Notes under the pieces: generated by a model
What the model saw: only the letters and a program-made list of their open reading frames with translations
What the model was told of the DNA's origin: nothing
The model's database searches: none
Shown here: positions 25,378-32,344 of the stretch, one piece after another
Layout of the letters: each line of letters begins with the position of its first letter
How positions within the stretch are numbered: position 1 is the stretch's first letter
Origin: Acidobacteriaceae bacterium
GTDB taxonomy: Bacteria > Acidobacteriota > Terriglobia > Terriglobales > Acidobacteriaceae
Assembly (NCBI GenBank): GCA_003152695.1
Contig: PMAT01000101.1
Span: 6,834-39,177 of the forward strand
Length of the DNA stretch: 32,344 bases
Direction of reading: 5' to 3'
Program-made: the position numbers and the translations under genes

Positions 25378-25398
25378 GAAACTTGGAATTTGAAACCC
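25378..25398. repeat. Heptamer-phased repeat at the sdhC stop
   Basis: Three seven-base units, GAAACTT, GGAATTT and GAAACCC, abut the sdhC stop codon. The match between units is loose, so this is supported mainly by analogy with 23508-23532. Confidence 0.4.
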
Positions 25399-26127
25399 CT
25401 AGTCGTGCTCGACATAGGGGACTTGACCGGCCGGCGTTTGCACGAAGCCGGTTATTGTCCAAAGCCCAATGCCGATAAGCAAAATAGCCAAAGCAGCGCA
25501 AACGTACCCGAACCTGCGGCGCGCCTGGTCGCCAATCGTCAAACCCCACTTGGCGGCAAACAGCCATACACCATAAGCAAAGTGCCACGACACGGCCACG
25601 ATTCCGATGACGTAGAAGGCGATCGTCCAGGGACTCTGGAAGTCGAACCACACTTTCGAGAAGGCGTTGTTATAGCCGCCGCCCATCAGGTGTACGCCCA
25701 GGAACCGCATGTCGATAACGTGGTAGGCGATATAGATGAAGGCGATAATCCCGGTCCAGCGCTGTGAGGTGTAAAGCCAATTGCCGGTCCAGGGGTATTC
25801 GCCGACATTGGAATCGCCTTTGTACCAAATGTATAGGCCGTAGATTCCGTGATACAGCAGCGGCAGGAAGATGAACACCCATTCCAGAACGTGCACGAAC
25901 GGCAGGCTGGTAAGGAACTTTACCTGGTCGTTGTAGGCCTGAACGCCTTTGGTTGCTTCCGAGTTGGAGATGAAGTGCTCAATCAGGAAAGCTCCGATGG
26001 GAACAATGCCCGACAGCGAATGCAACCTGCGCAACACAAAGGAATAGCCCTGCCCGGCGCGCAGCGGAGCCACGCCTTCCTTAATTCGAGCGGAACTCGT
26101 ATCGATAGAACTGGCCGAAGAAGCCAC
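25399..26127 (-). CDS. sdhC: Succinate dehydrogenase cytochrome b558 subunit
   Basis: A 242-residue membrane anchor of the Bacillus type, with five hydrophobic helices that carry haem b and the quinone site in one polypeptide. Visible features are SFVLRRLHSLSGIVPIGAFLIEH with His36 and His46 in or near the first helix, VLEWVFIFLPLLYHGIYG, IIAFIYIAYHVIDMRFLG and VSWHFAYGVWLF, which give conserved haem-ligand histidines. The start is GTG 26127: AGGAG lies eight bases upstream and no better ATG exists. It is first in the sdhCAB operon, 38 bases downstream of the start point predicted from the promoter at 26172-26201. There is no sdhD, as expected for this type, which usually works with menaquinone; quinone type is inferred. 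Confidence 0.94.
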   Translation of the reverse strand: MASSASSIDTSSARIKEGVAPLRAGQGYSFVLRRLHSLSGIVPIGAFLIEHFISNSEATKGVQAYNDQVKFLTSLPFVHVLEWVFIFLPLLYHGIYGLYIWYKGDSNVGEYPWTGNWLYTSQRWTGIIAFIYIAYHVIDMRFLGVHLMGGGYNNAFSKVWFDFQSPWTIAFYVIGIVAVSWHFAYGVWLFAAKWGLTIGDQARRRFGYVCAALAILLIGIGLWTITGFVQTPAGQVPYVEHD

Positions 26128-26171
26128 GAAGCCAACTCCTTATGACTGCGGAGTGTATGAGCGAACCTTGT

Positions 26172-26201
26172 ATTATCAATTTCGCCAACAGCGCAAGTCA
26201 A
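26172..26201 (-). promoter_or_regulatory. Sigma70-like promoter of sdhCAB
   Basis: On the minus strand TTGACT (26201-26196) and GATAAT (26177-26172) are separated by 18 bases. Predicted start is near 26165, giving a leader of about 38 bases to the sdhC GTG. It lies after a possible rdgB terminator. Confidence 0.65.
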
Positions 26202-26227
26202 GAAAGCCAGGGCCGCTTGGATTGGCG

Positions 26228-26256
26228 AAAAACCTGAGACGGGACAGTCTCCGTCT
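26228..26256 (-). terminator. Possible intrinsic terminator of rdgB
   Basis: On the minus strand AGACGG (26256-26251) pairs with CCGTCT (26242-26237) around eight bases; CAGG and then five T (26232-26228) follow. The stem is only six bases, so strength is moderate. Confidence 0.45.
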
Positions 26257-26339
26257 GACAAACGAAGTTCAGAATAGCTGCTGCGATGGCGAAACAGTTG
26301 TGATATCCATCACAATGTCTTATGACCGCGTGATCCGGG

Positions 26340-26987
26340 TCACCGGTCCGTGTGAGGATGCTGCTCGTGGCTCTCGTCCTCCCACGCGAGGAACGCCCGG
26401 AACGCCGCGCCTCGGTGACTGTAGAGCGCTTTCTCCTCGGCGCTCAGCTCGGCGAAGGTCTTGCCGATCTCGGCAAAGTAGAAAAGCGGGTCATAGCCGA
26501 AACCGTTTGAGCCGCGAGGCGAGCGCAGGAGAATGCCTTCGGCCCTGCCTTCAAAGGTCGCCAGAGTGTGGCCGTTGCGGGCCACGGCGATAGCGCAGAC
26601 GAACCGGCCGGTGCGGTATTCGTCTGGAACCTCGTGCAGTTCACGCAGGAGGCGCGCGTTGTTGGCTTCGTCGGCGGAGTTGGGCGCGTGCTCTGGTATG
26701 TTGTGCTCGTCGGCGGCATAGCGTGCAGAGCGAGTCCCCGGAGCGCCGCCCAGCGCATCGACTTCGAGGCCGGAGTCGTCGGCGATTACCAACTCGCCTT
26801 CGGCGAATTTGCTGTAGTGCTCGGCCTTCTTGCGCGCGTTGGCTTCGAAGGTCAAGCCGTCTTCGATGACATCCGGCAGCGATGAGAAACCGGGAAGGGT
26901 TTCGATTTGCACGCGGTGGACCGCGGCCGCTCCAACAAGATCGCGAATCTTGCCCGAATTGGACGTCGCAACCAGAACCCGTTTCAT
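26340..26987 (-). CDS. rdgB: XTP/dITP diphosphatase (HAM1 family)
   Basis: A 215-residue HAM1-family pyrophosphatase that removes non-canonical purine nucleotides (XTP, dITP, ITP) by hydrolysis to the monophosphate, protecting DNA and RNA. The start MKRVLVATSNSGKIRDL carries the substrate loop TSNSGK (8-13); FEANARKKA holds the metal-binding Glu, ADDSGLEVDALGGAPGTRSARYA carries Asp70 and Asp71, and GFGYDPLF and SHRGAAFRAF complete the site. Length is usual. It is transcribed towards sdhCAB with 212 bases between, where a terminator and a promoter are visible, so it is probably a separate unit. It is divergent from the phosphoesterase gene at 27203. The C-terminal tail (HEQHPHTDR) is His-rich but not known to matter. 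Confidence 0.96.
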   Translation of the reverse strand: MKRVLVATSNSGKIRDLVGAAAVHRVQIETLPGFSSLPDVIEDGLTFEANARKKAEHYSKFAEGELVIADDSGLEVDALGGAPGTRSARYAADEHNIPEHAPNSADEANNARLLRELHEVPDEYRTGRFVCAIAVARNGHTLATFEGRAEGILLRSPRGSNGFGYDPLFYFAEIGKTFAELSAEEKALYSHRGAAFRAFLAWEDESHEQHPHTDR

Positions 26988-27202
26988 TAGCGCCCCCTAT
27001 GTTCAACGTACCAGAATCCGCAATATGCAGGACCATCGCTCCGTTGCTATGGTGTCGCGATTGGCGGTCAAAGTTTCGCACGAATTGAACATCCGCATCC
27101 ACACTTAACTCTCTTTTAATCCTCCGTTCACAGCCTTTTGATCTCAGCAGGGTATCAACGCACATGAGTCCACTCTGCGGACTAGAAAGGGTGAGGAAGA
27201 AT

Positions 27203-28861
27203 ATGCGTCGATTTCTCGCAGCTACGTTAACGGCCGCAATGGCTTTTGGGCCGTTGGTAAACGCCTACGCCGCTCCGGCGGTCCATCCGGGCAACGCCCC
27301 CACGGCGGGCCAGACGTCCACCCCGATCACACATCTGGTGATTATCTTTCAGGAAAATGTATCGTTTGACCACTATTTTGGGACGTATCCCAACGCTTTA
27401 AATCCCCCACCGCCGGGAGGAGGTCCTGTATTCAATCCGTTACCTGGAACACCAACCGTCAACGGGTATACACCCGCTCTCCTGTACAGTAATCCCAACC
27501 TCAACCCGGCCAATGGCCCCGGCGCGACAAACCCGTTTCGCCTGGGCCGCGCTCAGGCTTGGACTGCCGATCAGGACCACGACTACGGACCAGAACAAGC
27601 GGCATTTGATGGCGGTTTGATGGATCTTTTTCCGCTTAACGTGGGGACCCCAGGACCTCCTCCTTATATCGGTCCGCCGGTGGTTAATACCACGGGTCTA
27701 GTGCTCGGCTATTACGATGGAAACACCACAACAGCTTTGTGGAATTACGCCCAGTACTATGCGATGAACGATAACTCGTATGGGACCACGTTCGGTCCGT
27801 CAACACCTGGCGCGCTCAATGTTGTCTCAGGCCAGACCGATGGCGTAATCCGGAACATCAACTCCGACTATGCTGTGGTTCCTGATGGCAATGGGGGATA
27901 CAGCCTGGTTAGCGACACCGATCCATACAACGACGTCTGCTCCGGGAGCTCGCAAGTGCAAATGGGTGGCCAAAACATTGGCGACCTGCTGACTGCGGCA
28001 GGTGTCACTTGGGGATTCTTCGAAGGCGGTTTTGACCTGACCATCACCAATCCCAACGGAACCACGGGATGCCATCGGTCCCACACCTCAACTTTTGTCG
28101 GGACACCGAAGGCGGATTACATCCCCCACCACCAGCCGTTCCAGTACTACACCTCAACCGCGAATTTGCAGCACACGCGTCCGACCTCGATCGCCATGAT
28201 CGGGCACAATGGCGATGCCGCCAATCACCAGTACGACATCCACGACTTTTTCGACGCCGTGAATGCCGGAAACTTCCCCGCCGTGAGCTACTTGAAAGCA
28301 CCGGGATATCAGGATGGGCACGCCGGCTACTCGACGCCGCTCGACGAACAAAACTTTATCGTCCATGTGATCAATTTTCTCGAGCAGCAGCGGGATTGGC
28401 GGGACACCGCGGTCATCATCAACTGGGACGACTCCGACGGCTGGTACGATCACCAACTGGGACAAATTGTGAACCAGTCACAGACTTCGCAGGATGAGCT
28501 CAACGGACCAGGGCTTTGCGGAAGGGCACTGCCAACGCTGGTTGGCGTCACCGGGCCCCACGCGCAGGGCCGCTGCGGCTATGGTCCCCGGTTGCCGCTG
28601 CTGGTGGTCGCACCTTATGCCCGGCATAACTTCGTCGATCACACCATGACCGACCAAAGCTCTATCGTGCGTTTCATCGAGGACAATTGGCTGGGTGGCC
28701 AGCGCATCCCAGGGTCGTTCGACGCAATCGCCGGTCCGCTCAACAACATGTTCGACTTCAACCAGGGTCAGGACGATCGCGTGATCCTCGACCTGCAGAC
28801 CGGAGAAGTAAAATTCGCTGACAACGCGGCAAGTCGCGCGGCGAAACAGGCCGGGAAGTAA
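27203..28861 (+). CDS. Secreted phosphoesterase family protein (phospholipase C/acid phosphatase-like)
   Basis: A 552-residue exported protein of the phosphoesterase family (PF04185), which includes phospholipase C and acid phosphatases. A signal peptide is clear: MRRFLAATLTAAMAFGPLVNAYA, with probable cleavage after residue 23. The metal site motif QENVSFDHYFGTYPNA follows at 50-65 (ENRSFDHYFG in most relatives), and later motifs are HNGDAANHQYDI, SYLKAPGYQDGHAGYS and INWDDSDGWYDH. The frame is open back to 27164; ATG 27203 is preferred since GAGGAAG precedes it and the signal peptide begins there. Proline- and glycine-rich stretches around 70-90 are probably surface loops. The true substrate (phospholipid or phosphomonoester) cannot be assigned. 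A terminator follows at 28915. Confidence 0.9.
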   Translation: MRRFLAATLTAAMAFGPLVNAYAAPAVHPGNAPTAGQTSTPITHLVIIFQENVSFDHYFGTYPNALNPPPPGGGPVFNPLPGTPTVNGYTPALLYSNPNLNPANGPGATNPFRLGRAQAWTADQDHDYGPEQAAFDGGLMDLFPLNVGTPGPPPYIGPPVVNTTGLVLGYYDGNTTTALWNYAQYYAMNDNSYGTTFGPSTPGALNVVSGQTDGVIRNINSDYAVVPDGNGGYSLVSDTDPYNDVCSGSSQVQMGGQNIGDLLTAAGVTWGFFEGGFDLTITNPNGTTGCHRSHTSTFVGTPKADYIPHHQPFQYYTSTANLQHTRPTSIAMIGHNGDAANHQYDIHDFFDAVNAGNFPAVSYLKAPGYQDGHAGYSTPLDEQNFIVHVINFLEQQRDWRDTAVIINWDDSDGWYDHQLGQIVNQSQTSQDELNGPGLCGRALPTLVGVTGPHAQGRCGYGPRLPLLVVAPYARHNFVDHTMTDQSSIVRFIEDNWLGGQRIPGSFDAIAGPLNNMFDFNQGQDDRVILDLQTGEVKFADNAASRAAKQAGK

Positions 28862-28914
28862 GACACATTGCTCAGGGCGCGCGAGTCGACCTGAGGAAAC
28901 CATTACCGATAAGC

Positions 28915-28963
28915 AACGGCAGGCCGTGTACGGCAAACTCAGCGTACATGTCCCTGCCGTTTT
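28915..28963 (+). terminator. Intrinsic terminator of the phosphoesterase gene
   Basis: The outer stem AACGGCAGG (28915-28923) pairs with CCTGCCGTT (28953-28961), and an inner stem TGTACG (28927-28932) with CGTACA (28943-28948) closes a ten-base loop; the outer stem runs into TTTT (28960-28963). The loop region GGCAAACTCAGCG is identical to that in the glnA terminator at 1083-1119. Confidence 0.75.
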
Positions 28964-29074
28964 CGTTTGTACAATGTCCCAATCGCGGTTGGCTCCACTC
29001 ACTAATCCTGAAAAACGCCCCGGCCTGCGGGTTTATACTGGCCCGCTCGCACTCTTTTATTCTTCCGAGGCGCT

Positions 29075-30922
29075 ATGAAACACGTTGTGCGCACTTTTTT
29101 GTTTTTCTCGCTTATCTCCACATTCAGCGCGGCACAATCCACGAACCGCATGGGCCATCCGAATCAAACCAACGTGAAATTTGCCCAGATGACGGACCAG
29201 TTCGTGAAAGACTCGCTGGTGCTATCTCCGGTGAGCGCGTCGCAGGCTGGTTATCATAAGCATCTCGACCCAAAGACCGGGAAGACGATTGACCTCGACG
29301 CGCAGCTCGACGATGTTAGTGCCCAGGCAGTTGCCGCCCAGGAGAAGTTCTATCGCGAGTGGCGACATCGCTTCCAGACCGAGACGCCGATCGCGGGTCT
29401 GAATCCGCAGGACGCTGCCGACTATCGCCTGATCGACGACCAGATCGCCCTGAACCTGCTCGAGTTCGAGCACATCCAGAGCTACAAGCACAATCCTACG
29501 GGGTACGTGGAGCTAATCGGCAACGGGCTATTTCTGCCTCTGACGCAGGAGTATGCGTCGAAGGAGGTTCGCGTGGGCGACGTGGTCTCGCGCATCGGCC
29601 AGATCCCGCGGTTCCTCGATCAGACCAAGTCGCAGCTTACAGACGCGGATCCCATCTTCATCTCGACCGCAGTGGGGGAGAACGAAGGCAATCTTGATCT
29701 GGTGGACTCCGTGGCCGCCGATATTCCAGCCGGCTCGCCGCTCAAAGCGCAGTATGACAAAGTAGCGCCCGCGGCCAAGAAGGCGCTGACCGACTTCAAC
29801 GCGTGGATGCAGAACGATCTGGCGAAGCGTCCCACGAATGGCCGCACTTGGCGGCTGGGCAAGGAATGGTACGCGCCCAAGTTCCGCTACGTGATGGAGA
29901 CTTCCATCGAGCCTGCGCAGTTGCTGGCCGACGCCGAGGCCGAGCTGAAGAGGGTTCGCGCCGAAATGCTGCAACTGGCATTGCCGCTGTATAAGCAGAT
30001 GTATCCCGGCCAGGACGACTACAGCAGCCTGCCCGCCCAGGAGCGCGAGAACAAGATCATCGCCGCAGTGCTCAACAAGATCAGCGACGAACACCCGCAG
30101 CGCGATCAGTTGATCGAAGCGGTGAAGGCTGACGTCGACGGCATCAAGCAATTCATCCGCGAGAAGAAGATCGTGTCGCTCAGCAGCCGCGACAACCTGA
30201 AGGTCATCCCCACACCGGAGTTCGAGCGCGGCAGCTACTCGGTTGCGGGATTTCATGGCGCGCCACCGCTGGAGCCTAACGCCGAAGCCCAGTACTGGGT
30301 GACGCCCATCGATCCCAAGACGCCAGAGGCGAAGGCGGAGAGCAAACTGTGCGAATACAACAACTACGCGCTGAAGTGGCTCACCATTCACGAGGCGTTG
30401 CCGGGACACTACATCCAGTTCGAGCATGCCGACGACGTGCAGCCGCCCACGCGACGCGTGTTGCGCAACCTGTTCGGCAATGGAGCGTACGTCGAGGGGT
30501 GGGCCGAGTACATCGCCGACGTGATGACCGAGGAAGGCTATCTCGATTTCAGTCCGAAGTTCCGCATTGTGCGGCTGAAGATTTGGCTGCGCGCGGTTGC
30601 CAACACCATCCTCGACATCCGCTTGCAAACCATGAACATGACCGACCAGCAGGCGCTCGATCTGATGATGAAAGACACTTTCCAGACACAGGCCGAAGCC
30701 GAAGGCAAAATGATACGCGCCAAGCTTAGCTCGACGCAGCTGCCCACGTACTTCGTGGGCAGTCGGCAGTGGTGGTCGTTGCGCAAGAAATATCAGGCTG
30801 CAAAGGGCAGTAGTTTCACGCTGGAGGAGTTCCACAATCGTGCTCTCGACCAGGGGCCATTGCCGATCGAGTATCTGGAGAAAATTATTCTGCCGGACGG
30901 GAAGGCAGCAACTAGCAATTAG
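29075..30922 (+). CDS. Secreted DUF885 family metallopeptidase-like protein
   Basis: A 615-residue protein with a short signal peptide (MKHVVRTFLFFSLISTFSAA, cleavage near residue 20) and the DUF885 domain over most of its length. The zinc-binding motif HEALPGHYIQ (His439, Glu440, His445) and the downstream VEGWAEYIADVM (Glu474) are the features on which the family is compared with metallocarboxypeptidases; LRNLFGNGAYVEGWAEY and TYFVGSRQWW are also typical. ATG 29075 has a GAGG site upstream. DUF885 proteins are numerous in Acidobacteriota and are thought to be secreted peptidases, mostly uncharacterised. A -10-like TATACT lies at 29033-29038. The last three codons and the stop lie in a heptamer-phased repeat (30907-30934), so its C-terminus (AATSN) may be recent sequence. 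No neighbour suggests a substrate. Confidence 0.9.
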   Translation: MKHVVRTFLFFSLISTFSAAQSTNRMGHPNQTNVKFAQMTDQFVKDSLVLSPVSASQAGYHKHLDPKTGKTIDLDAQLDDVSAQAVAAQEKFYREWRHRFQTETPIAGLNPQDAADYRLIDDQIALNLLEFEHIQSYKHNPTGYVELIGNGLFLPLTQEYASKEVRVGDVVSRIGQIPRFLDQTKSQLTDADPIFISTAVGENEGNLDLVDSVAADIPAGSPLKAQYDKVAPAAKKALTDFNAWMQNDLAKRPTNGRTWRLGKEWYAPKFRYVMETSIEPAQLLADAEAELKRVRAEMLQLALPLYKQMYPGQDDYSSLPAQERENKIIAAVLNKISDEHPQRDQLIEAVKADVDGIKQFIREKKIVSLSSRDNLKVIPTPEFERGSYSVAGFHGAPPLEPNAEAQYWVTPIDPKTPEAKAESKLCEYNNYALKWLTIHEALPGHYIQFEHADDVQPPTRRVLRNLFGNGAYVEGWAEYIADVMTEEGYLDFSPKFRIVRLKIWLRAVANTILDIRLQTMNMTDQQALDLMMKDTFQTQAEAEGKMIRAKLSSTQLPTYFVGSRQWWSLRKKYQAAKGSSFTLEEFHNRALDQGPLPIEYLEKIILPDGKAATSN

Positions 30923-30934
30923 CACATAGCATTT
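30907..30934 (+). repeat. Heptamer tandem repeat at the end of the DUF885 gene
   Basis: Four consecutive seven-base units AGCAACT, AGCAATT, AGCACAT and AGCATTT span the stop codon (30920-30922); the next units (GGGAGTT, AGGAACC) keep the phase loosely. Confidence 0.7.
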
Positions 30935-31083
30935 GGGAGTTAGGAACCAGCGAGCGATCGCAAGAATGAACAGCCGCGCAAGTAGCGGCATTTGTAAAGA
31001 ATTGTAAAAACTGACCTGATTTGGCGGGTGGGACGAACTTTTTCCGCCCTGCAACGTCTATATCAGTAACCCAAATCCAAGGC

Positions 31084-31134
31084 GGGCGCCGCAACCCAAA
31101 CGAAAGACAACCCGGCGCCCACCGTCCATTTTTT
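31084..31134 (+). terminator. Possible terminator of the DUF885 gene
   Basis: GGGCGCCG (31084-31091) pairs with CGGCGCCC (31113-31120) around 21 bases; six T (31129-31134) follow eight bases later. The spacing between stem and T run is longer than usual. It lies between convergent genes. Confidence 0.45.
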
Positions 31135-31149
31135 GTGGATTGATTCTTT

Positions 31150-32344
31150 CTACTGCGCCGCGTACATCCCAATAATCCTCTCGATGGCACGGCGGCAGAC
31201 TGCGCAAAATTTATCGTAGCGGGTGAACATAATGCAGTTTTCCTGCGCACGGTAGTAGCCGCGAGATTCGTAGTTAGCTCCCTCAAAAGCGCCTACGCGG
31301 TCCGAATACTGGTCCGTCGCCAGTAGCTCATCTTCATGCTTCTTCTCTTTTTCAAACAGCGCGTCCATCCCTGATTCCGGCTGGTTCTCGGCGCGAATGT
31401 GGTGGCGCTCGGCTTGAATCTCATGCTCGTAAGCCTCAAATTCCGCTTTGTGCCAAGGCGTCGGCAGCGGCACGCCGGGGGCAACCAGGTTTTTCCACTT
31501 CAGGATCGCCGGATCCAGCAGCGCGGTTACATTCGGCTCCCAGGGCTCGATGCGCTGGGTTCCGGGAACATAGGACACATCGGAGGTGTAGTACTCATCG
31601 GCCAGTCCGGCGAAGTGGTGTCCAAACTCGTGCACAAAAACATAGGGCGCCCATTCGCTATCGATTGCCACGGTAGCGTACAGATTGAAAATTCCTCCTC
31701 CGCCGTAGGTCTTTGCGTTGGCCAGGATCTCGATGAACTCATAGGGAGCGTACGAGGCGATATCGCGTAACGCGCGATTATCGTTGGTCATCAGGTAACG
31801 CTCGCTGTCGAACGTGTCGTACGACGTGCCCAGGGGCGAGTGGCGATACACACCTGTCGAAGGCCGCGAGATGCCCGATTGCTCGGCTGGCGGACATAAG
31901 GCCCAAACGTTGAAATCCTGCCGATGCTCACGGAATGGCGAACGTGAGAACAGGATCTCGGTGGCCCGCTTGGCATCCTGTTCGAACTTGCTACGCTCGG
32001 CTGCGGTATATCCATCGCCGAGGATCAGCAAATCGACTTTGGTTGCCGGCTCGCCCATCTTTTGAATGGTTATGAGCGGACCCGGAGAAGGTGGATTCGC
32101 CCGGTCGATGAACTTGTCCTTGGGATCGATGGTCGTGCTCCACACTTCGTGGAAGCTGACCTCTTTGCCCTCCTTGCGTTCCCTGAGGATGATCTTCACC
32201 GGGGCCGTGGGAGCAGGAAAGCGTAGTGACTCGGAGAACGTGCGATTGAGTTTATTGACTTCCTCGGTTTGTGACCACTCACTGAACAACGAGCCGAATC
32301 CGCGCGAGTACAGCAGACGGCCACTAGCCCGCATTATTCGTGAA
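31150..32344 (-). CDS. M64 family (IgA peptidase-like) metallopeptidase, N-terminus outside window
   Basis: About 398 residues of a zinc peptidase of family M64. The active site VHEFGHHFAGLADEYY (His235, Glu236 and His239 counted from ATG 32334) is the family's extended HExxH motif with a following Asp ligand. Upstream stretches DLLILGDGYTAAERSKFEQDA and SPFREHRQDFNVWALCP are typical of M64 proteins, as is the pair of late cysteines (ENCIMF, CAVCRRAIE). The frame stays open past ATG 32334 to the window edge, and family members carry a signal peptide and an N-terminal beta domain ending in a GRLLYSRGFGSLFSEW-like segment, visible here at residues 5-20, so the true start is beyond base 32344. 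Probably secreted. It is convergent with the DUF885 gene, 227 bases apart. Confidence 0.92.
   Translation of the reverse strand, partial: SRIMRASGRLLYSRGFGSLFSEWSQTEEVNKLNRTFSESLRFPAPTAPVKIILRERKEGKEVSFHEVWSTTIDPKDKFIDRANPPSPGPLITIQKMGEPATKVDLLILGDGYTAAERSKFEQDAKRATEILFSRSPFREHRQDFNVWALCPPAEQSGISRPSTGVYRHSPLGTSYDTFDSERYLMTNDNRALRDIASYAPYEFIEILANAKTYGGGGIFNLYATVAIDSEWAPYVFVHEFGHHFAGLADEYYTSDVSYVPGTQRIEPWEPNVTALLDPAILKWKNLVAPGVPLPTPWHKAEFEAYEHEIQAERHHIRAENQPESGMDALFEKEKKHEDELLATDQYSDRVGAFEGANYESRGYYRAQENCIMFTRYDKFCAVCRRAIERIIGMYAAQ

Noticed and set aside
29528-31054. 508-codon open frame on the minus strand opposite the DUF885 gene
   Set aside because: Antisense to a gene with a clear HExxxGH motif; rich in His, Arg and Leu with no motif of its own.
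1-32344. Mobile island, prophage or defence system
   Set aside because: No integrase, transposase, phage or nuclease/toxin gene is visible, and gene functions are metabolic, surface-glycan or secreted enzymes.

Overview
The window looks like a chromosomal stretch of an Acidobacteriota genome (Terriglobia/Koribacter-like). This is inferred from gene content: a complete coenzyme F420 biosynthesis operon with separate cofG and cofH, a three-gene sdhCAB operon, secreted DUF885 and M64 metallopeptidases, and dispersed intergenic repeats of the TGTCATCCTGAGCG type. No marker gene (rRNA, ribosomal protein) is present, so the taxonomy is a judgement and not a proof. There is no tRNA, rRNA, CRISPR array, insertion sequence or prophage gene. 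Most genes look like ordinary vertically inherited chromosome.

Layout. Positions 1-3568 (+): the 3' part of glutamine synthetase, a terminator, then 6-phosphogluconolactonase and phosphoglucomutase. Positions 3835-10996 (-): a surface-glycan locus read leftwards as CDP-paratose-2-epimerase-like protein, family 2 glycosyltransferase, UDP-glucose 6-dehydrogenase, membrane-anchored SGNH protein, a 59-residue DUF5989 protein, a 76-residue membrane protein and a NodU/CmcH-type carbamoyltransferase. Positions 11052-13565 (+): a large polytopic membrane protein of GT-C-like appearance and a small four-helix membrane protein. Positions 13811-15700 (-): L-lactate permease. Positions 16234-16830 (-): a CoxG/SRPBCC protein.

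Positions 17031-22655 (+): the F420 operon, in the order flavin-reductase-like protein, cofG, cofD, cofC, cofE, cofH. The first five are joined by zero to two bases or a one-base overlap; cofH lies beyond a 209-base gap filled by two opposed repeats. CofG and CofH together make the deazaflavin Fo, CofC and CofD add the phospholactyl-type linker, and CofE adds glutamates. Positions 22688-26127 (-): succinate dehydrogenase, transcribed sdhC-sdhA-sdhB from its own sigma70-like promoter, behind rdgB (26340-26987, -). Positions 27203-32344: a secreted phosphoesterase, a secreted DUF885 metallopeptidase-like protein (both +), and an M64 peptidase running off the right edge (-).

The most interesting points are: (1) the carbamoyltransferase cassette with two tiny membrane proteins, one only 59 residues long, next to an SGNH protein; (2) the F420 operon headed by a flavin-reductase-like protein that could supply a missing redox step, with a perfect 24-base dyad in its leader; (3) a family of palindromic repeats, one copy of which is read in frame at the start of cofG and two of which split cofE from cofH; (4) degenerate heptamer-phased tandem repeats around the sdh genes and at the end of the DUF885 gene; and (5) two distant terminators that share an identical 13-base loop sequence.
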